Positions 24,540 through 32,384 of a stretch of DNA of 48,548 bases are shown piece by piece; within the stretch, counting starts at the first letter, position 1, and each line of letters opens with the position of its first letter. A program made the position numbers and the translations under genes. The notes beneath the pieces are model-generated. The model ran no database searches. It was given only the letters and a program-made list of their open reading frames with translations, and was not told the origin of the DNA. The stretch is from JBGQBN01 sp041494805 (GTDB taxonomy: Bacteria; Acidobacteriota; Terriglobia; Terriglobales; Acidobacteriaceae), in the NCBI GenBank assembly GCA_041494805.1, contig JBGQBN010000029.1, forward strand, positions 1-48,548, given 5' to 3'.

Positions 24540-25523
24540 TTGTTCACTCCACAAACGTTTCTTGCAGCCTTGCTGCTAATCGTGGTCTCCATGCTGGGTT
24601 GGGGATCGTGGCCCAACCTCCTGAAAGCTCTCCCGGGATGGCGCCTAGAGTATTTCTATCTCGACTACACGTTCGGATTCCTGCTGATGGTTTTCCTCCT
24701 CGGAGCAACCATGGGTTCACCGGGGCTAGTCGGCTTGGAGTTCCTAGACCGTCTGACGTCGGCTGGCGGACGAGAGGCCGGCTCCGCATTTCTGGGCGGG
24801 TTTTTGTGGAATGCCGGCAACATCCTCTTGTTGAACGCAATTATGATCGCCGGCTTGGCAGTAGCTTTTCCGGTTGCGTCCGTGTTCGCAGTCGTCCTGG
24901 GCGTGGGTATCGGATACTGGGCGCAGCCGGTCGGCAATCCGGCATGGTTGATCGCCGCCGTGGTGGTTCTCGTAGTGGCGGCATTCGTGAATGCGGCGGC
25001 TTACCGCAACCTCGGTCAGTCTTCCAGCGGAAGCAAATGGAAAGGCATTGTTCTGTCGCTGGCCGCCGGGGTCCTGGTGGGAAGCTTTACTCCCTTCATC
25101 GGGCGGGCTATCAGCGGACAACATCCGCTTGATTCCTACAGTGTCACAATTTTCTTCACCTTGGGAGCGTCCGTCGTGACGTTCGTGGGAATGCCCTTGC
25201 TGCTTGCGAAGCCTCTGATCGGCGAGCGTGGAAGCCTCAAGGGTTACTTCGATGGAAAACCTCGCTGGCACATTTTCGGTCTCTTGGCCGGGGCGATTTG
25301 GTGTACTGGCACAGTTTGCAACTTCGTTTCAGCTGGGGTGGTCGGTGTGGCCATCAGTTGGGGCATCGGCAGCGGAGCTCCGATGATCGGCGCCTTGTGG
25401 GGCATCTTTCTGTGGAAGGAATTCAAGAACGGCGGTAGAAAGGCAAATGTGCTGATCACCAGCAGCCTGGTTCTGTATATTCTGGGCGTGGTCATGGTGG
25501 CGACCTCATATCGACTGCGATAA
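24540..25523 (+). CDS. Sugar permease of the drug/metabolite superfamily (GRP/RhaT-like)
   Basis: The start is uncertain: TTG 24540 lies seven bases after the previous stop, with TGAGG five bases before it; TTG 24525 or 24510 are alternatives, while the frame further upstream (to 24384) overlaps the dehydratase and is non-coding. From 24540 the protein has 327 residues and about ten membrane helices arranged as two similar halves. GWGSWPNLLKAL in the first helix and WGIGSGAPMIGALWGIFLWKEF near the end resemble glucose/ribose porter and rhamnose symporter families. Probably a single-component, ion-coupled sugar carrier. The locus thus has at least three uptake systems besides the outer-membrane receptor. 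Confidence 0.78.
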   Translation: MFTPQTFLAALLLIVVSMLGWGSWPNLLKALPGWRLEYFYLDYTFGFLLMVFLLGATMGSPGLVGLEFLDRLTSAGGREAGSAFLGGFLWNAGNILLLNAIMIAGLAVAFPVASVFAVVLGVGIGYWAQPVGNPAWLIAAVVVLVVAAFVNAAAYRNLGQSSSGSKWKGIVLSLAAGVLVGSFTPFIGRAISGQHPLDSYSVTIFFTLGASVVTFVGMPLLLAKPLIGERGSLKGYFDGKPRWHIFGLLAGAIWCTGTVCNFVSAGVVGVAISWGIGSGAPMIGALWGIFLWKEFKNGGRKANVLITSSLVLYILGVVMVATSYRLR

Positions 25524-25564
25524 GTTCAACATTCAGCCGCTGTGAGGGTACTTAGGGGGACGGC

Positions 25565-26485
25565 ATGGCGGGTTGGCAGAAGGGCAAAGGCTGGGGATGG
25601 ATCTGGGGCGCCGAGGACGAGATTGGCGCTCTCAATGCTATCACCCCGGAGAGTGTCCTTGCCGCGATGAAGCTGATCAAGCAAGGTCGGATCGCTGATC
25701 TGGGCGTAACTGTCGACAGGCGGTCTTTCCGGTGGGCCGGCCATGCGCCCACGGAAGTCATGGCCTACCGGACCCCGCATGGCGAACGGGTTGTCAAAGA
25801 CGATGTTCCCGGGGCGAACGATCCCCGTTGGCATAGCACGGCCATTTTCACTTGCGATAACGTCGGAACCCACCTGGACGGCCTGGCCCACATCACCATT
25901 GGCACCGGCGGCAATACCCACTGGTACAACGGATTCCGCGAGGACCAGCATGGCGCCGATTTCGGGGTGCTAAAGGCCGGCGCCGACAAATTCCCCCCGA
26001 TTGTGGCTCGCGGCGTCCTGATCGATGTGGCAGCTTTCAAGAAGGTGGAGGCTCTTCCAGGGCGTTACGCCATAAGCTCAGACGAACTTCAGCGGACCCT
26101 GGCATGGCAAAAGACCGATCTTCGTGTCGGAGATGTCGTGCTAGTTCGCACCGGCACCGGGCGCTTCTGGGGTGAAACTGGCGCCGATCACCAATCGATT
26201 GCAGACCATGACACGGCAGGGATTAACATCGAGAGTGCCAGGTGGTTGATCGAGGAGCGCGGCGTCATACTACTAGGCTCCGATACCTCGACGGTCGAAG
26301 TCGTCCCCTATGAAGAGAGCGTTCACGTGTATTCGCTCGTCGAACAAGGTGTACCCCTAGGGGAATTACACTATCTAGAGCGGCTTTCGCAGGAAAAAGT
26401 TTACGAATTTGCCTATGTCGCCACCACAAACAAGATCAAGGGGGCAGCCGCCGGGGTTGCGATGCGCCCGATCGCGATGTATTGA
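25565..26485 (+). CDS. Cyclase-family metal hydrolase (kynurenine formamidase-like)
   Basis: 306 residues; ATG 25565 has AGGGGGA five bases upstream. The metal-binding signature of the cyclase family is present as NVGTHLDGLAHI, with later DHDTAGINIESARWL and LLGSDTSTVEV at the places of conserved second-half residues. Members hydrolyse amide, ester or lactone bonds, including isatin and formylkynurenine. The length is longer than bacterial KynB (about 210 residues) and fits the larger branch often found near catabolic genes. In this unit it may act as a cytoplasmic lactonase or esterase (inference). It ends 62 bases before the IclR gene. Confidence 0.82.
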   Translation: MAGWQKGKGWGWIWGAEDEIGALNAITPESVLAAMKLIKQGRIADLGVTVDRRSFRWAGHAPTEVMAYRTPHGERVVKDDVPGANDPRWHSTAIFTCDNVGTHLDGLAHITIGTGGNTHWYNGFREDQHGADFGVLKAGADKFPPIVARGVLIDVAAFKKVEALPGRYAISSDELQRTLAWQKTDLRVGDVVLVRTGTGRFWGETGADHQSIADHDTAGINIESARWLIEERGVILLGSDTSTVEVVPYEESVHVYSLVEQGVPLGELHYLERLSQEKVYEFAYVATTNKIKGAAAGVAMRPIAMY

Positions 26486-26504
26486 TATCCTTGTCGTTGC
26501 CACG

Positions 26505-26526
26505 TTCGGGATAAAATCTTCCCGAA
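26505..26526. promoter_or_regulatory. Inverted repeat ahead of the IclR gene
   Basis: TTCGGGA (26505-26511) and TCCCGAA (26520-26526) form a perfect 7-bp inverted repeat with an 8-base spacer, 21 bases before ATG 26548. It may be an autoregulatory operator or a weak hairpin after the cyclase gene; there is no T-run after it. Its sequence differs from the tandem 15-bp operators. Confidence 0.4.
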
Positions 26527-26547
26527 GCGGAGTAGGTGGTCTCAAAA

Positions 26548-27354
26548 ATGAAGGCGACTAATGGCAACAAATACCCGGTCAAGTCGGTCGTCAAGACACT
26601 GACGATTCTGGAACACCTGGGAAGTTCCCCGAGCGGCACCAGTTTGACCGAAATCAGCTCGAAGCTGCGCATCGGCAAGAGCACTGTCCACCGGCTTCTA
26701 GCCACTTTAAGGGACCACGATTTCGTCTGGCTCGAACCCCACTCTTCCCGCTACATCCTGGGAGCGAGGATTCTCCAGCTCAGCGAACAGCTTAGCCACC
26801 AGAGCATCCTGATCCGGTACGGAGAACCGGTGCTGGCCAAACTGGCCCGCGCCACCGGGGAGACTTGCAATCTTGGAGTGCTCGACAAAAGGTCGGTCTT
26901 GTACTTGATTATGAAAGAATCAAAGAATCCCCTGCGCATGAGCGGGCAAGTCGGCAAGCGCTTGCCCGCCCACTGTACCGCGCTGGGGAAAGCCCTGCTC
27001 ACGGGTCTCACCAAGGACGAACTGAGCGATCTTTATGGCAAGACGGAGAAGCTGGAAACCTTCACGGCCAACAGTGTTTCCACCGTTCCTGAGCTTCTGC
27101 AGCTGGTCGAAAAGGCGCGAAACGCCGGCCTCGTCTTCGATAACGAAGAGATTTATTCCGGTGTGGTGTGTCTGGGTACTCCCATCCGCGACCATTCCAA
27201 CCGGGTAGTCGCTGCCATCAGTGTTTCTTTTCCCAAGACTCGAGTGGATGCGAAAACCATGGAGCACTTCAAGACCCTCCTGTTCGAGGCCGCTGGCGAT
27301 CTCTCCCGCCAGTTGGGTTTTAGAGAGCCGGCCGTGGCGGAGACGGGGCGTTGA
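26548..27354 (+). CDS. IclR-family transcriptional regulator
   Basis: ATG 26548 with AGGTGG eight bases upstream gives 268 residues; GTG 26536 is a longer alternative. The N-terminal winged helix reads VVKTLTILEHLGSSPSGTSLTEIS-like and GKSTVHRLLATL, the classical IclR recognition helix. The effector domain has LGARILQLSE, GKRLPAHCTALGKALL (signature) and VFDNEEIYSGVVCLGTPI. Proteins of this family bind sugar acids, aromatic acids or glyoxylate and work as dimers or tetramers, often on paired sites. It is the only regulator recognised in the locus and is the natural candidate for the five tandem operators (inference). The aldolase gene starts in its stop codon. Confidence 0.92.
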   Translation: MKATNGNKYPVKSVVKTLTILEHLGSSPSGTSLTEISSKLRIGKSTVHRLLATLRDHDFVWLEPHSSRYILGARILQLSEQLSHQSILIRYGEPVLAKLARATGETCNLGVLDKRSVLYLIMKESKNPLRMSGQVGKRLPAHCTALGKALLTGLTKDELSDLYGKTEKLETFTANSVSTVPELLQLVEKARNAGLVFDNEEIYSGVVCLGTPIRDHSNRVVAAISVSFPKTRVDAKTMEHFKTLLFEAAGDLSRQLGFREPAVAETGR

Positions 27355-28178
27355 ACCAGCCTCCCGCCGATCCCCAGCCCACGCCACTGCGGGGCAACTC
27401 TCTAAAGGACAAGCTGCGTTCCCGGGGTTTTGTAGTTGGCACCTTTCTCCAGATCCCCTCTCCATCCGTGGTCGAATTGCTGGGACTCGCGGGCTTCGAC
27501 TTTGTGGTTCTGGATTGCGAACACGGCCCCATCGACCGGAAGGACATCGAAAACCTCATCCGTGCCGCTCTTTCCACCGAGATCAGCGTAGTTGTTCGCC
27601 CTCCCGCTTGCGACCCGCTCGCTATTTCTCAGCCGCTGGACTGGGGTGCGGCCGGAGTTCAGGTTCCACAGATTGCCTCCTCCGAAATGGCCAGGCTCGT
27701 GGTTCGCTCTAGCAAATATCACCCGCTGGGGATGAGAGGTCTCCAACCCTACGTCCGCGCCGCCAGCTATCGCTCCTACGGCACGTCCGAGTACTTGGCT
27801 AACGCGAACCGGGACACCTTAGTCGTGGCCCAGGTGGAGGGCATAGAGGGCATTGCCAATCTCGAATCCATCCTGCAGGTTGAGGGGTTGGACGTTGCCT
27901 TTATTGGCCCGTACGATCTCTCGCAATCGCTCGGCATACCCGCTCAGGTTGCGCATCCACGCGTGCAGGAGGCCATGGCCTCCGCCGTGCGCGTGGCTGC
28001 CCAGACCGGCAAACTTATCGGCACCTACTGTGATGACGTGGAAACGGCCATCCGATACCGCAAGATCGGAGTCTGCTACCTCACCGTCAGCATCGACTCC
28101 TACATCCTTCTTTCGGGCGCCCGCTCCTTGGTCTCCAAGTTGAAACCAGACCAGCCTTCGTTGCCAGCCATAACCTAG
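27351..28178 (+). CDS. HpcH/HpaI-family class II aldolase (2-keto-3-deoxy sugar-acid aldolase)
   Basis: TTG 27351 overlaps the IclR stop (TTGA) with GGAG eight bases upstream, giving 275 residues. Family features are FVVLDCEHGPID, the metal-binding Glu in VAQVEGIEGI and Asp in FIGPYDLSQSLG, and VVRPPACDPLAISQPLDWGA with the conserved catalytic-site residues. Known members split 2-keto-3-deoxyglucarate, 2-keto-3-deoxyrhamnonate or 4-hydroxy-2-ketoheptanedioate into pyruvate and an aldehyde. It offers an aldol branch alternative to the FAH dehydratase/semialdehyde dehydrogenase branch. The acceptor aldehyde cannot be deduced. Confidence 0.88.
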   Translation: MNQPPADPQPTPLRGNSLKDKLRSRGFVVGTFLQIPSPSVVELLGLAGFDFVVLDCEHGPIDRKDIENLIRAALSTEISVVVRPPACDPLAISQPLDWGAAGVQVPQIASSEMARLVVRSSKYHPLGMRGLQPYVRAASYRSYGTSEYLANANRDTLVVAQVEGIEGIANLESILQVEGLDVAFIGPYDLSQSLGIPAQVAHPRVQEAMASAVRVAAQTGKLIGTYCDDVETAIRYRKIGVCYLTVSIDSYILLSGARSLVSKLKPDQPSLPAIT

Positions 28179-28261
28179 ATGGCCGGCTAGGGCCCGAGCC
28201 CCGCGCTTGCTCGCCGACTCCTCGTACTTCATGGTTTAGGGGGAATTTCCCCGATTTCCGC

Positions 28262-28290
28262 TTGACACAGCCGGGTTGCCCATCTAAATT
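28262..28290 (+). promoter_or_regulatory. Predicted promoter of the U32-GH172-KGSADH-UxaA operon
   Basis: TTGACA at 28262-28267, a 17-base spacer and TAAATT at 28285-28290 (4 of 6 -10 bases). The operator pair begins five bases after the -10 box, over the expected start of transcription. Confidence 0.68.
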
Positions 28291-28295
28291 GGTTG

Positions 28296-28330
28296 TTCCA
28301 AATTGCGCTACATGGTTCCATATAGCGGAA
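28296..28330. promoter_or_regulatory. Tandem operator pair 3 (20-bp period)
   Basis: TTCCAAATTGCGCTA at 28296 and TTCCATATAGCGGAA at 28316, exactly 20 bp apart. The second keeps the TTCC...GGAA arms. The pair covers about +1 to +35 of the predicted transcript, a placement that fits repression. Confidence 0.7.
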
Positions 28331-28395
28331 CTATGAGCCAGAGAAGTTCGCTTTGGACAGAACGCGAAAACAAGACCCGTTAGTGTGAGGAAATG

Positions 28396-29361
28396 ATGGC
28401 ATTCAAGTTCGATTTCCAAGAAGTGCAAGACTTCATGAAGAGCATGAAGATCCCGCCTCGCGATGCTTACGACTTACCGACCTCGTCCAGGCGTTTTCCC
28501 GATGGGGCCGTCTATCGCAATGAGATCTCCAGTATTGAGCGGCCCTCCACCATGAAGGCCATGCAGGACGAGGCCCGGAAGTACAAAGTGAAGATCCACC
28601 GCGTTATCGCCGTCACCATGGGAGCAACTTTGCTCACCATGGACGAGCTGAAGGAAATCTCGCGGATGGCGGACGGGGAGGGCACTGAACTGGTCATTCT
28701 TCCCGGTCCCCGCGTGATGTGGGACATTGGCAGAATGTCATCCACTCCGGAAGGCGCATATAGCGGCATCCGGATCCGTGGCTCCGACTACCTCTCCTAC
28801 ACGATTGCTGACATGGTTCGCGCCATGGAAGCCGGCATTCGTGGATTCCTTGTGTGGGATGAGGGCCTGTTGATGATCTTGGTGGAAATGCGCCGCCAGG
28901 GGAAGATTCCTCGGGACTGTTTTTTCAAGGTTTCCGTCTTTACCGGTCACGCCAATCCCGCCGGCGCCATGCTCATCCAAAATCTCGGGGCGGATACGAT
29001 CAATCCATTGCCCGACCTGACGCTCCCCATGCTGGGTGCCATCCGCCAGGCGATCGACATTCCCATGGATCTCCACATCTCCATCTTTGATTCACAGGGC
29101 GGCTGGTACCGCGCCTGGGAAGTTCCCGAAATCTGCCGCATCTGCGCCCCTTGCTATCTGAAACAAGAGCCCGGACGCTCGGTCGCCGACCTCTGCAAGC
29201 CTTGGACGAGTGAAACCAGCCTGGCTGATCTGGCACGGCAAAAGGTTCGCAACGTGCAGATCATGGAAGAGCTGATCCAAAGGGTTCATCCGGAATTGCT
29301 GTCCTCTGAACTTGGCGACATGGAACATGCCCCCGTCTCTGTTTCGGGAGGCAAGAAATAG
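28396..29361 (+). CDS. Conserved TIM-barrel-like protein, U32-peptidase-like
   Basis: About 321 residues; ATG 28396 suits the GAGG site better than the adjacent ATG 28393. There is no signal peptide. The sequence alternates strands and helices like a TIM barrel: HRVIAVTMGATLLT, TELVILPGPRVMWDIGR, GIRGFLVWDEGLLMIL, FKVSVFTGHANPAGAML, DTINPLPDLTLPMLGAI and MDLHISIFDSQGGW. I recall similar proteins labelled U32-family peptidase, but no proven catalytic motif is visible and the label is uncertain. As first gene of a sugar-acid operon it is more likely a metabolic lyase or isomerase than a peptidase (inference). Confidence 0.6.
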   Translation: MAFKFDFQEVQDFMKSMKIPPRDAYDLPTSSRRFPDGAVYRNEISSIERPSTMKAMQDEARKYKVKIHRVIAVTMGATLLTMDELKEISRMADGEGTELVILPGPRVMWDIGRMSSTPEGAYSGIRIRGSDYLSYTIADMVRAMEAGIRGFLVWDEGLLMILVEMRRQGKIPRDCFFKVSVFTGHANPAGAMLIQNLGADTINPLPDLTLPMLGAIRQAIDIPMDLHISIFDSQGGWYRAWEVPEICRICAPCYLKQEPGRSVADLCKPWTSETSLADLARQKVRNVQIMEELIQRVHPELLSSELGDMEHAPVSVSGGKK

Positions 29362-29417
29362 AAGCGCTTAATTAGGTCCCTCCCCGTGCGCTGCGTGAGG
29401 CGCAAAAAGGAGCAGCC

Positions 29418-30788
29418 ATGACAAGGCAATTCCTCGCTGTGCTCGCGTTGTCTATAGCACTCTCTGGACCGTCTCCGCTGCTGGCCCAAGCGGGCCGAGA
29501 TGGCGGCCGGAGTCCTCTAGACAATCTTTTCATTCTGCAGAACAGCAAGACTGCCCGAATCTCGTCCTACGATAGGAACGGCGGCAACTTCGACTTTCTC
29601 GTATTCGCTCCTGGAGAAACAAAAACCCTCGCCGACATCCAGGGAACGGGCGTCATCCGCCGCCTTTACTTGGCTCCTTTCGCTCTCGACCGCATGCGTT
29701 ACCGCAAACTCATTCTCAGAATGTATTGGGACGGACAGAAGGATCCATGCGTGGAAGTCCCCATCGGAGATTTTTTTGGATCTGGCCTCGGAACGTTGCG
29801 ATACTTCCATTCCGTTGCAATGGACGTGAACCCGGGTTTTCGCGGTTGGGACTTCGATGCGATGGTTTCCTATTTGCCTATGCCTTTTGCCAAGGGAGCG
29901 CGCATCACGCTCCAGAATGACGGGGACGTCCCAGGCTTGCTGTTCTGGTACCACATCGACTACGAGCAGTACCCTGATGGCGGATTGCCCCCGAATTCTG
30001 GCCGGTTTCACGCGCAATGGCGCCGGGTAGCCAAGACTCCAGTAAAGGCCGGAAGTCCAAAGAATTCGCAACTCGGTAATATGACCGATCCGAATCTAAC
30101 CGGGGACGACAATTTTGTCATGCTGGACGCTGAGGGCCATGGAAGTTATGTAGGTTTATATCTCACCATCGACAACATCGCGGGCGGTTGGTACGGCGAG
30201 GGAGACGACATGATCTTTGTCGATGACGCCAAGTGGCCGCCTACCTACTCGGGTACCGGCCATGAAGAGGTTTTTAATTCTGGGGCCTGTCCGGACGGAG
30301 AATTCTGGGGGCTTTACACCGGGTTCTATCTCATCGAAAACCTGAATGGGTCGTGGGGCGGAAAGAACCAAATGTACCGCTTCTACGTCAATGACCCGGT
30401 ACGATTTCAAAAGTCGATCAAAGTCACCATTGAGCACGGGCATAATAACAATTTTGAAAATGACTACACCTCCACCGCCTTCTGGTATCAGGAAGACCCC
30501 CACAAAGCCTTCCCCTCAATGCCGACTGCAAAGGACAGATTGCCCGCTTGGCCGGAGGGGGTTGCCCTGGCTCTGGAGAAAGAGGTCAGCTTCCGGCAGC
30601 AAATCGCCAGCCCAATTTCTGCCGGAACGGTTCACCTCGAGGCCAAGGACAATGCCGAGTGGGAGAAGTTGGAGGCAGCGCGGAACAAGGAATTTCGAGA
30701 GTTGCGCTACAGCGACTTTATCCGCGATGTGAACGCGATGGAGGAAATCCTGAAGAAGTACCCACAAAACAGCCCTAGGCAACCTTGA
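29418..30788 (+). CDS. GH172 (DUF2961) secreted glycosidase, copy A
   Basis: 456 residues with a signal peptide (MTRQFLAVLALSIALSGPS, cleavage near LLAQA) and a good AAGGAG site. DUF2961 hallmarks are RISSYDRNGGNFDF, MYWDGQKDPCVEVPIGDFFG, YLPMPFAKGARITLQN and FHAQWRR. The paired carboxylates of the family are visible as Glu283 in GTGHEEVF and Glu339 in VTIEHGHNN. Family GH172 is known from difructose dianhydride I synthase/hydrolase and from exo-D-arabinofuranosidases of mycobacterial arabinan breakdown. Here GHEEV replaces the more usual GTEDY, which may alter specificity. It is encoded with the semialdehyde dehydrogenase and UxaA dehydratase, tying a furanosidase to sugar-acid catabolism. 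Confidence 0.82.
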   Translation: MTRQFLAVLALSIALSGPSPLLAQAGRDGGRSPLDNLFILQNSKTARISSYDRNGGNFDFLVFAPGETKTLADIQGTGVIRRLYLAPFALDRMRYRKLILRMYWDGQKDPCVEVPIGDFFGSGLGTLRYFHSVAMDVNPGFRGWDFDAMVSYLPMPFAKGARITLQNDGDVPGLLFWYHIDYEQYPDGGLPPNSGRFHAQWRRVAKTPVKAGSPKNSQLGNMTDPNLTGDDNFVMLDAEGHGSYVGLYLTIDNIAGGWYGEGDDMIFVDDAKWPPTYSGTGHEEVFNSGACPDGEFWGLYTGFYLIENLNGSWGGKNQMYRFYVNDPVRFQKSIKVTIEHGHNNNFENDYTSTAFWYQEDPHKAFPSMPTAKDRLPAWPEGVALALEKEVSFRQQIASPISAGTVHLEAKDNAEWEKLEAARNKEFRELRYSDFIRDVNAMEEILKKYPQNSPRQP

Positions 30789-30887
30789 TCTGCCAAGGAG
30801 AGATGGATTATGCGCACCGGATGCAGGATCCCCATTCTGCTTGCTCCACAGTGTCCTAAGATAGACGAAAAGAAGTAGGGAATATTC

Positions 30888-32345
30888 ATGAGCCAGGTTT
30901 TTCAGAACTACATCGGTGGGAAATGGGTGGATTGCCGCTCAAAGAAGACATTCGCAAATGTAAATCCTGCGAATACGGAGGAGACCGTCTGCCAGCTCCA
31001 AGCTTCCGGGCCGGAAGATGTTGAGGCCGCCTGCGACGCCGCATCGTCTGCTCTCAAGACCTGGAGTGAATTGCCCGCTCCGCGCCGTGGTGAATATCTG
31101 TTCAAAGCGGCCGAGTTGCTCGAAAGCCGCCTCGATAAGCTGGGCGAAGACATGACCCGCGAAGAAGGGAAGACCCTGCCCGAGGCCAAGGGCGAGGTCA
31201 AGCGCGCCATCAATATCTTTCGCTACTTCGGCGGTGAGGGCGCCCGCCAGTTTTCTTACCAGATACCGTCCGAGCGCGAGAATGTCTTTTCGTACACGCT
31301 GCGGAAGCCGCTGGGCGTGGTCGCCCTCATCACGCCGTGGAATTTTCCCAGCGCAATTCCGGCTTGGAAAATGGCGCCCGCACTGGTGGCGGGTAACACG
31401 GTCGTCATCAAGCCGGCGTCCCAGGCCCCGCTCAGCGCGCTTCGTCTGGTCGAAGCTCTCCATGAAGCGGGCATTCCCGCAGGAGTGATTAATTTCGTAT
31501 CCGGGAGCGGCTCGGCGGTCGGGGGCCCGCTGGTCGATAATGCAGCGGTCCGCGCTATATCCTTTACCGGATCTTGTGAAGTGGGCGCGCAGGTGCACGA
31601 AAAGGCCATGCGCAGAAGGCTGCGCGTTCAATTGGAGATGGGGGGCAAGAATCCTACGGTCGTGCTTCGCGACGCCGATTTAGATTATGCCGCTGACATC
31701 ATCGTGAACGGCGCCTTTTTCTCTACCGGTCAGAAGTGCACCGCCACCAGCCGGGCGATCATTGAGAAGGCAATTTACGAACCGCTAATGGAGAAGCTCA
31801 TCGCCAAAACACGGGCCCTCAAGGTCGGAAATGGTCTTGAAGCCGGGGTTCAGATCGGCCCTGCGATAGACGCCGGCCAGCTCGAAACCGACTTAAAATA
31901 TATAGACATTGCCAAGAAAGAAGGCGCGAAGCTGGTATGCGGCGGAAACCGCTTGACTGGCGGCGCTTACGACAAGGGCTACTTCGTGGAGCCGACGATT
32001 TTCACCGATGTCACTCCCAAGATGCGCATCGCCCAAGAGGAAGTATTCGGCCCGGTGCTCGCCGTCATGGTTGCGAACGACTTCGAAGATGCAATGCAGC
32101 TCTCCAACGGGACTAAGTTTGGGCTTTCGGCGGCCATCGTCTCGCGCGATCTTACCCGCGTCCATCAGTTCATCAACCGGATTGAAGCCGGGCTCATCAC
32201 GGTGAATCTACCCTCCGCGGGGGTGGAGTATCAGCTTCCGTTTGGCGGCACCAAAGAATCCAGCTTCGGTATGCGTGAGCAAGGGCCGCTGGCGCTCGAC
32301 TTCTACACCGAGAGTCGCACGGTTTATCTCAAGTACACGCAGTAA
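30888..32345 (+). CDS. Aldehyde dehydrogenase, probable 2-oxoglutarate semialdehyde dehydrogenase
   Basis: 485 residues. NAD(P)-binding and catalytic residues are in place: ITPWNFPSAIPAWK (catalytic Asn), KPASQAPLSA, FTGSCEVG, the general-base Glu in LEMGGKNPTVV and the nucleophile Cys284 in STGQKCTATSR. The GQKCTATSR form is that of the semialdehyde dehydrogenases of glucarate, galactarate and pentose oxidation (YcbD-type). The reaction would yield 2-oxoglutarate from the product of the FAH-family dehydratase at 8788 or of ketodeoxyglucarate dehydration. It sits 99 bases after GH172 and 39 bases before the UxaA gene. Assignment to this subfamily is by motif only. Confidence 0.85.
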   Translation: MSQVFQNYIGGKWVDCRSKKTFANVNPANTEETVCQLQASGPEDVEAACDAASSALKTWSELPAPRRGEYLFKAAELLESRLDKLGEDMTREEGKTLPEAKGEVKRAINIFRYFGGEGARQFSYQIPSERENVFSYTLRKPLGVVALITPWNFPSAIPAWKMAPALVAGNTVVIKPASQAPLSALRLVEALHEAGIPAGVINFVSGSGSAVGGPLVDNAAVRAISFTGSCEVGAQVHEKAMRRRLRVQLEMGGKNPTVVLRDADLDYAADIIVNGAFFSTGQKCTATSRAIIEKAIYEPLMEKLIAKTRALKVGNGLEAGVQIGPAIDAGQLETDLKYIDIAKKEGAKLVCGGNRLTGGAYDKGYFVEPTIFTDVTPKMRIAQEEVFGPVLAVMVANDFEDAMQLSNGTKFGLSAAIVSRDLTRVHQFINRIEAGLITVNLPSAGVEYQLPFGGTKESSFGMREQGPLALDFYTESRTVYLKYTQ

Positions 32346-32384
32346 GGGAATCCGTTGCGCCAGGGGGCAATTAGGAGTCTGCAT

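Noticed and set aside
28237..28250. GGGGAATTTCCCC palindrome as a further operator of the sugar regulon
   Set aside because: It lies upstream of the -35 box, does not match the 15-bp consensus and has no partner 20 bp away. Meaning unclear.
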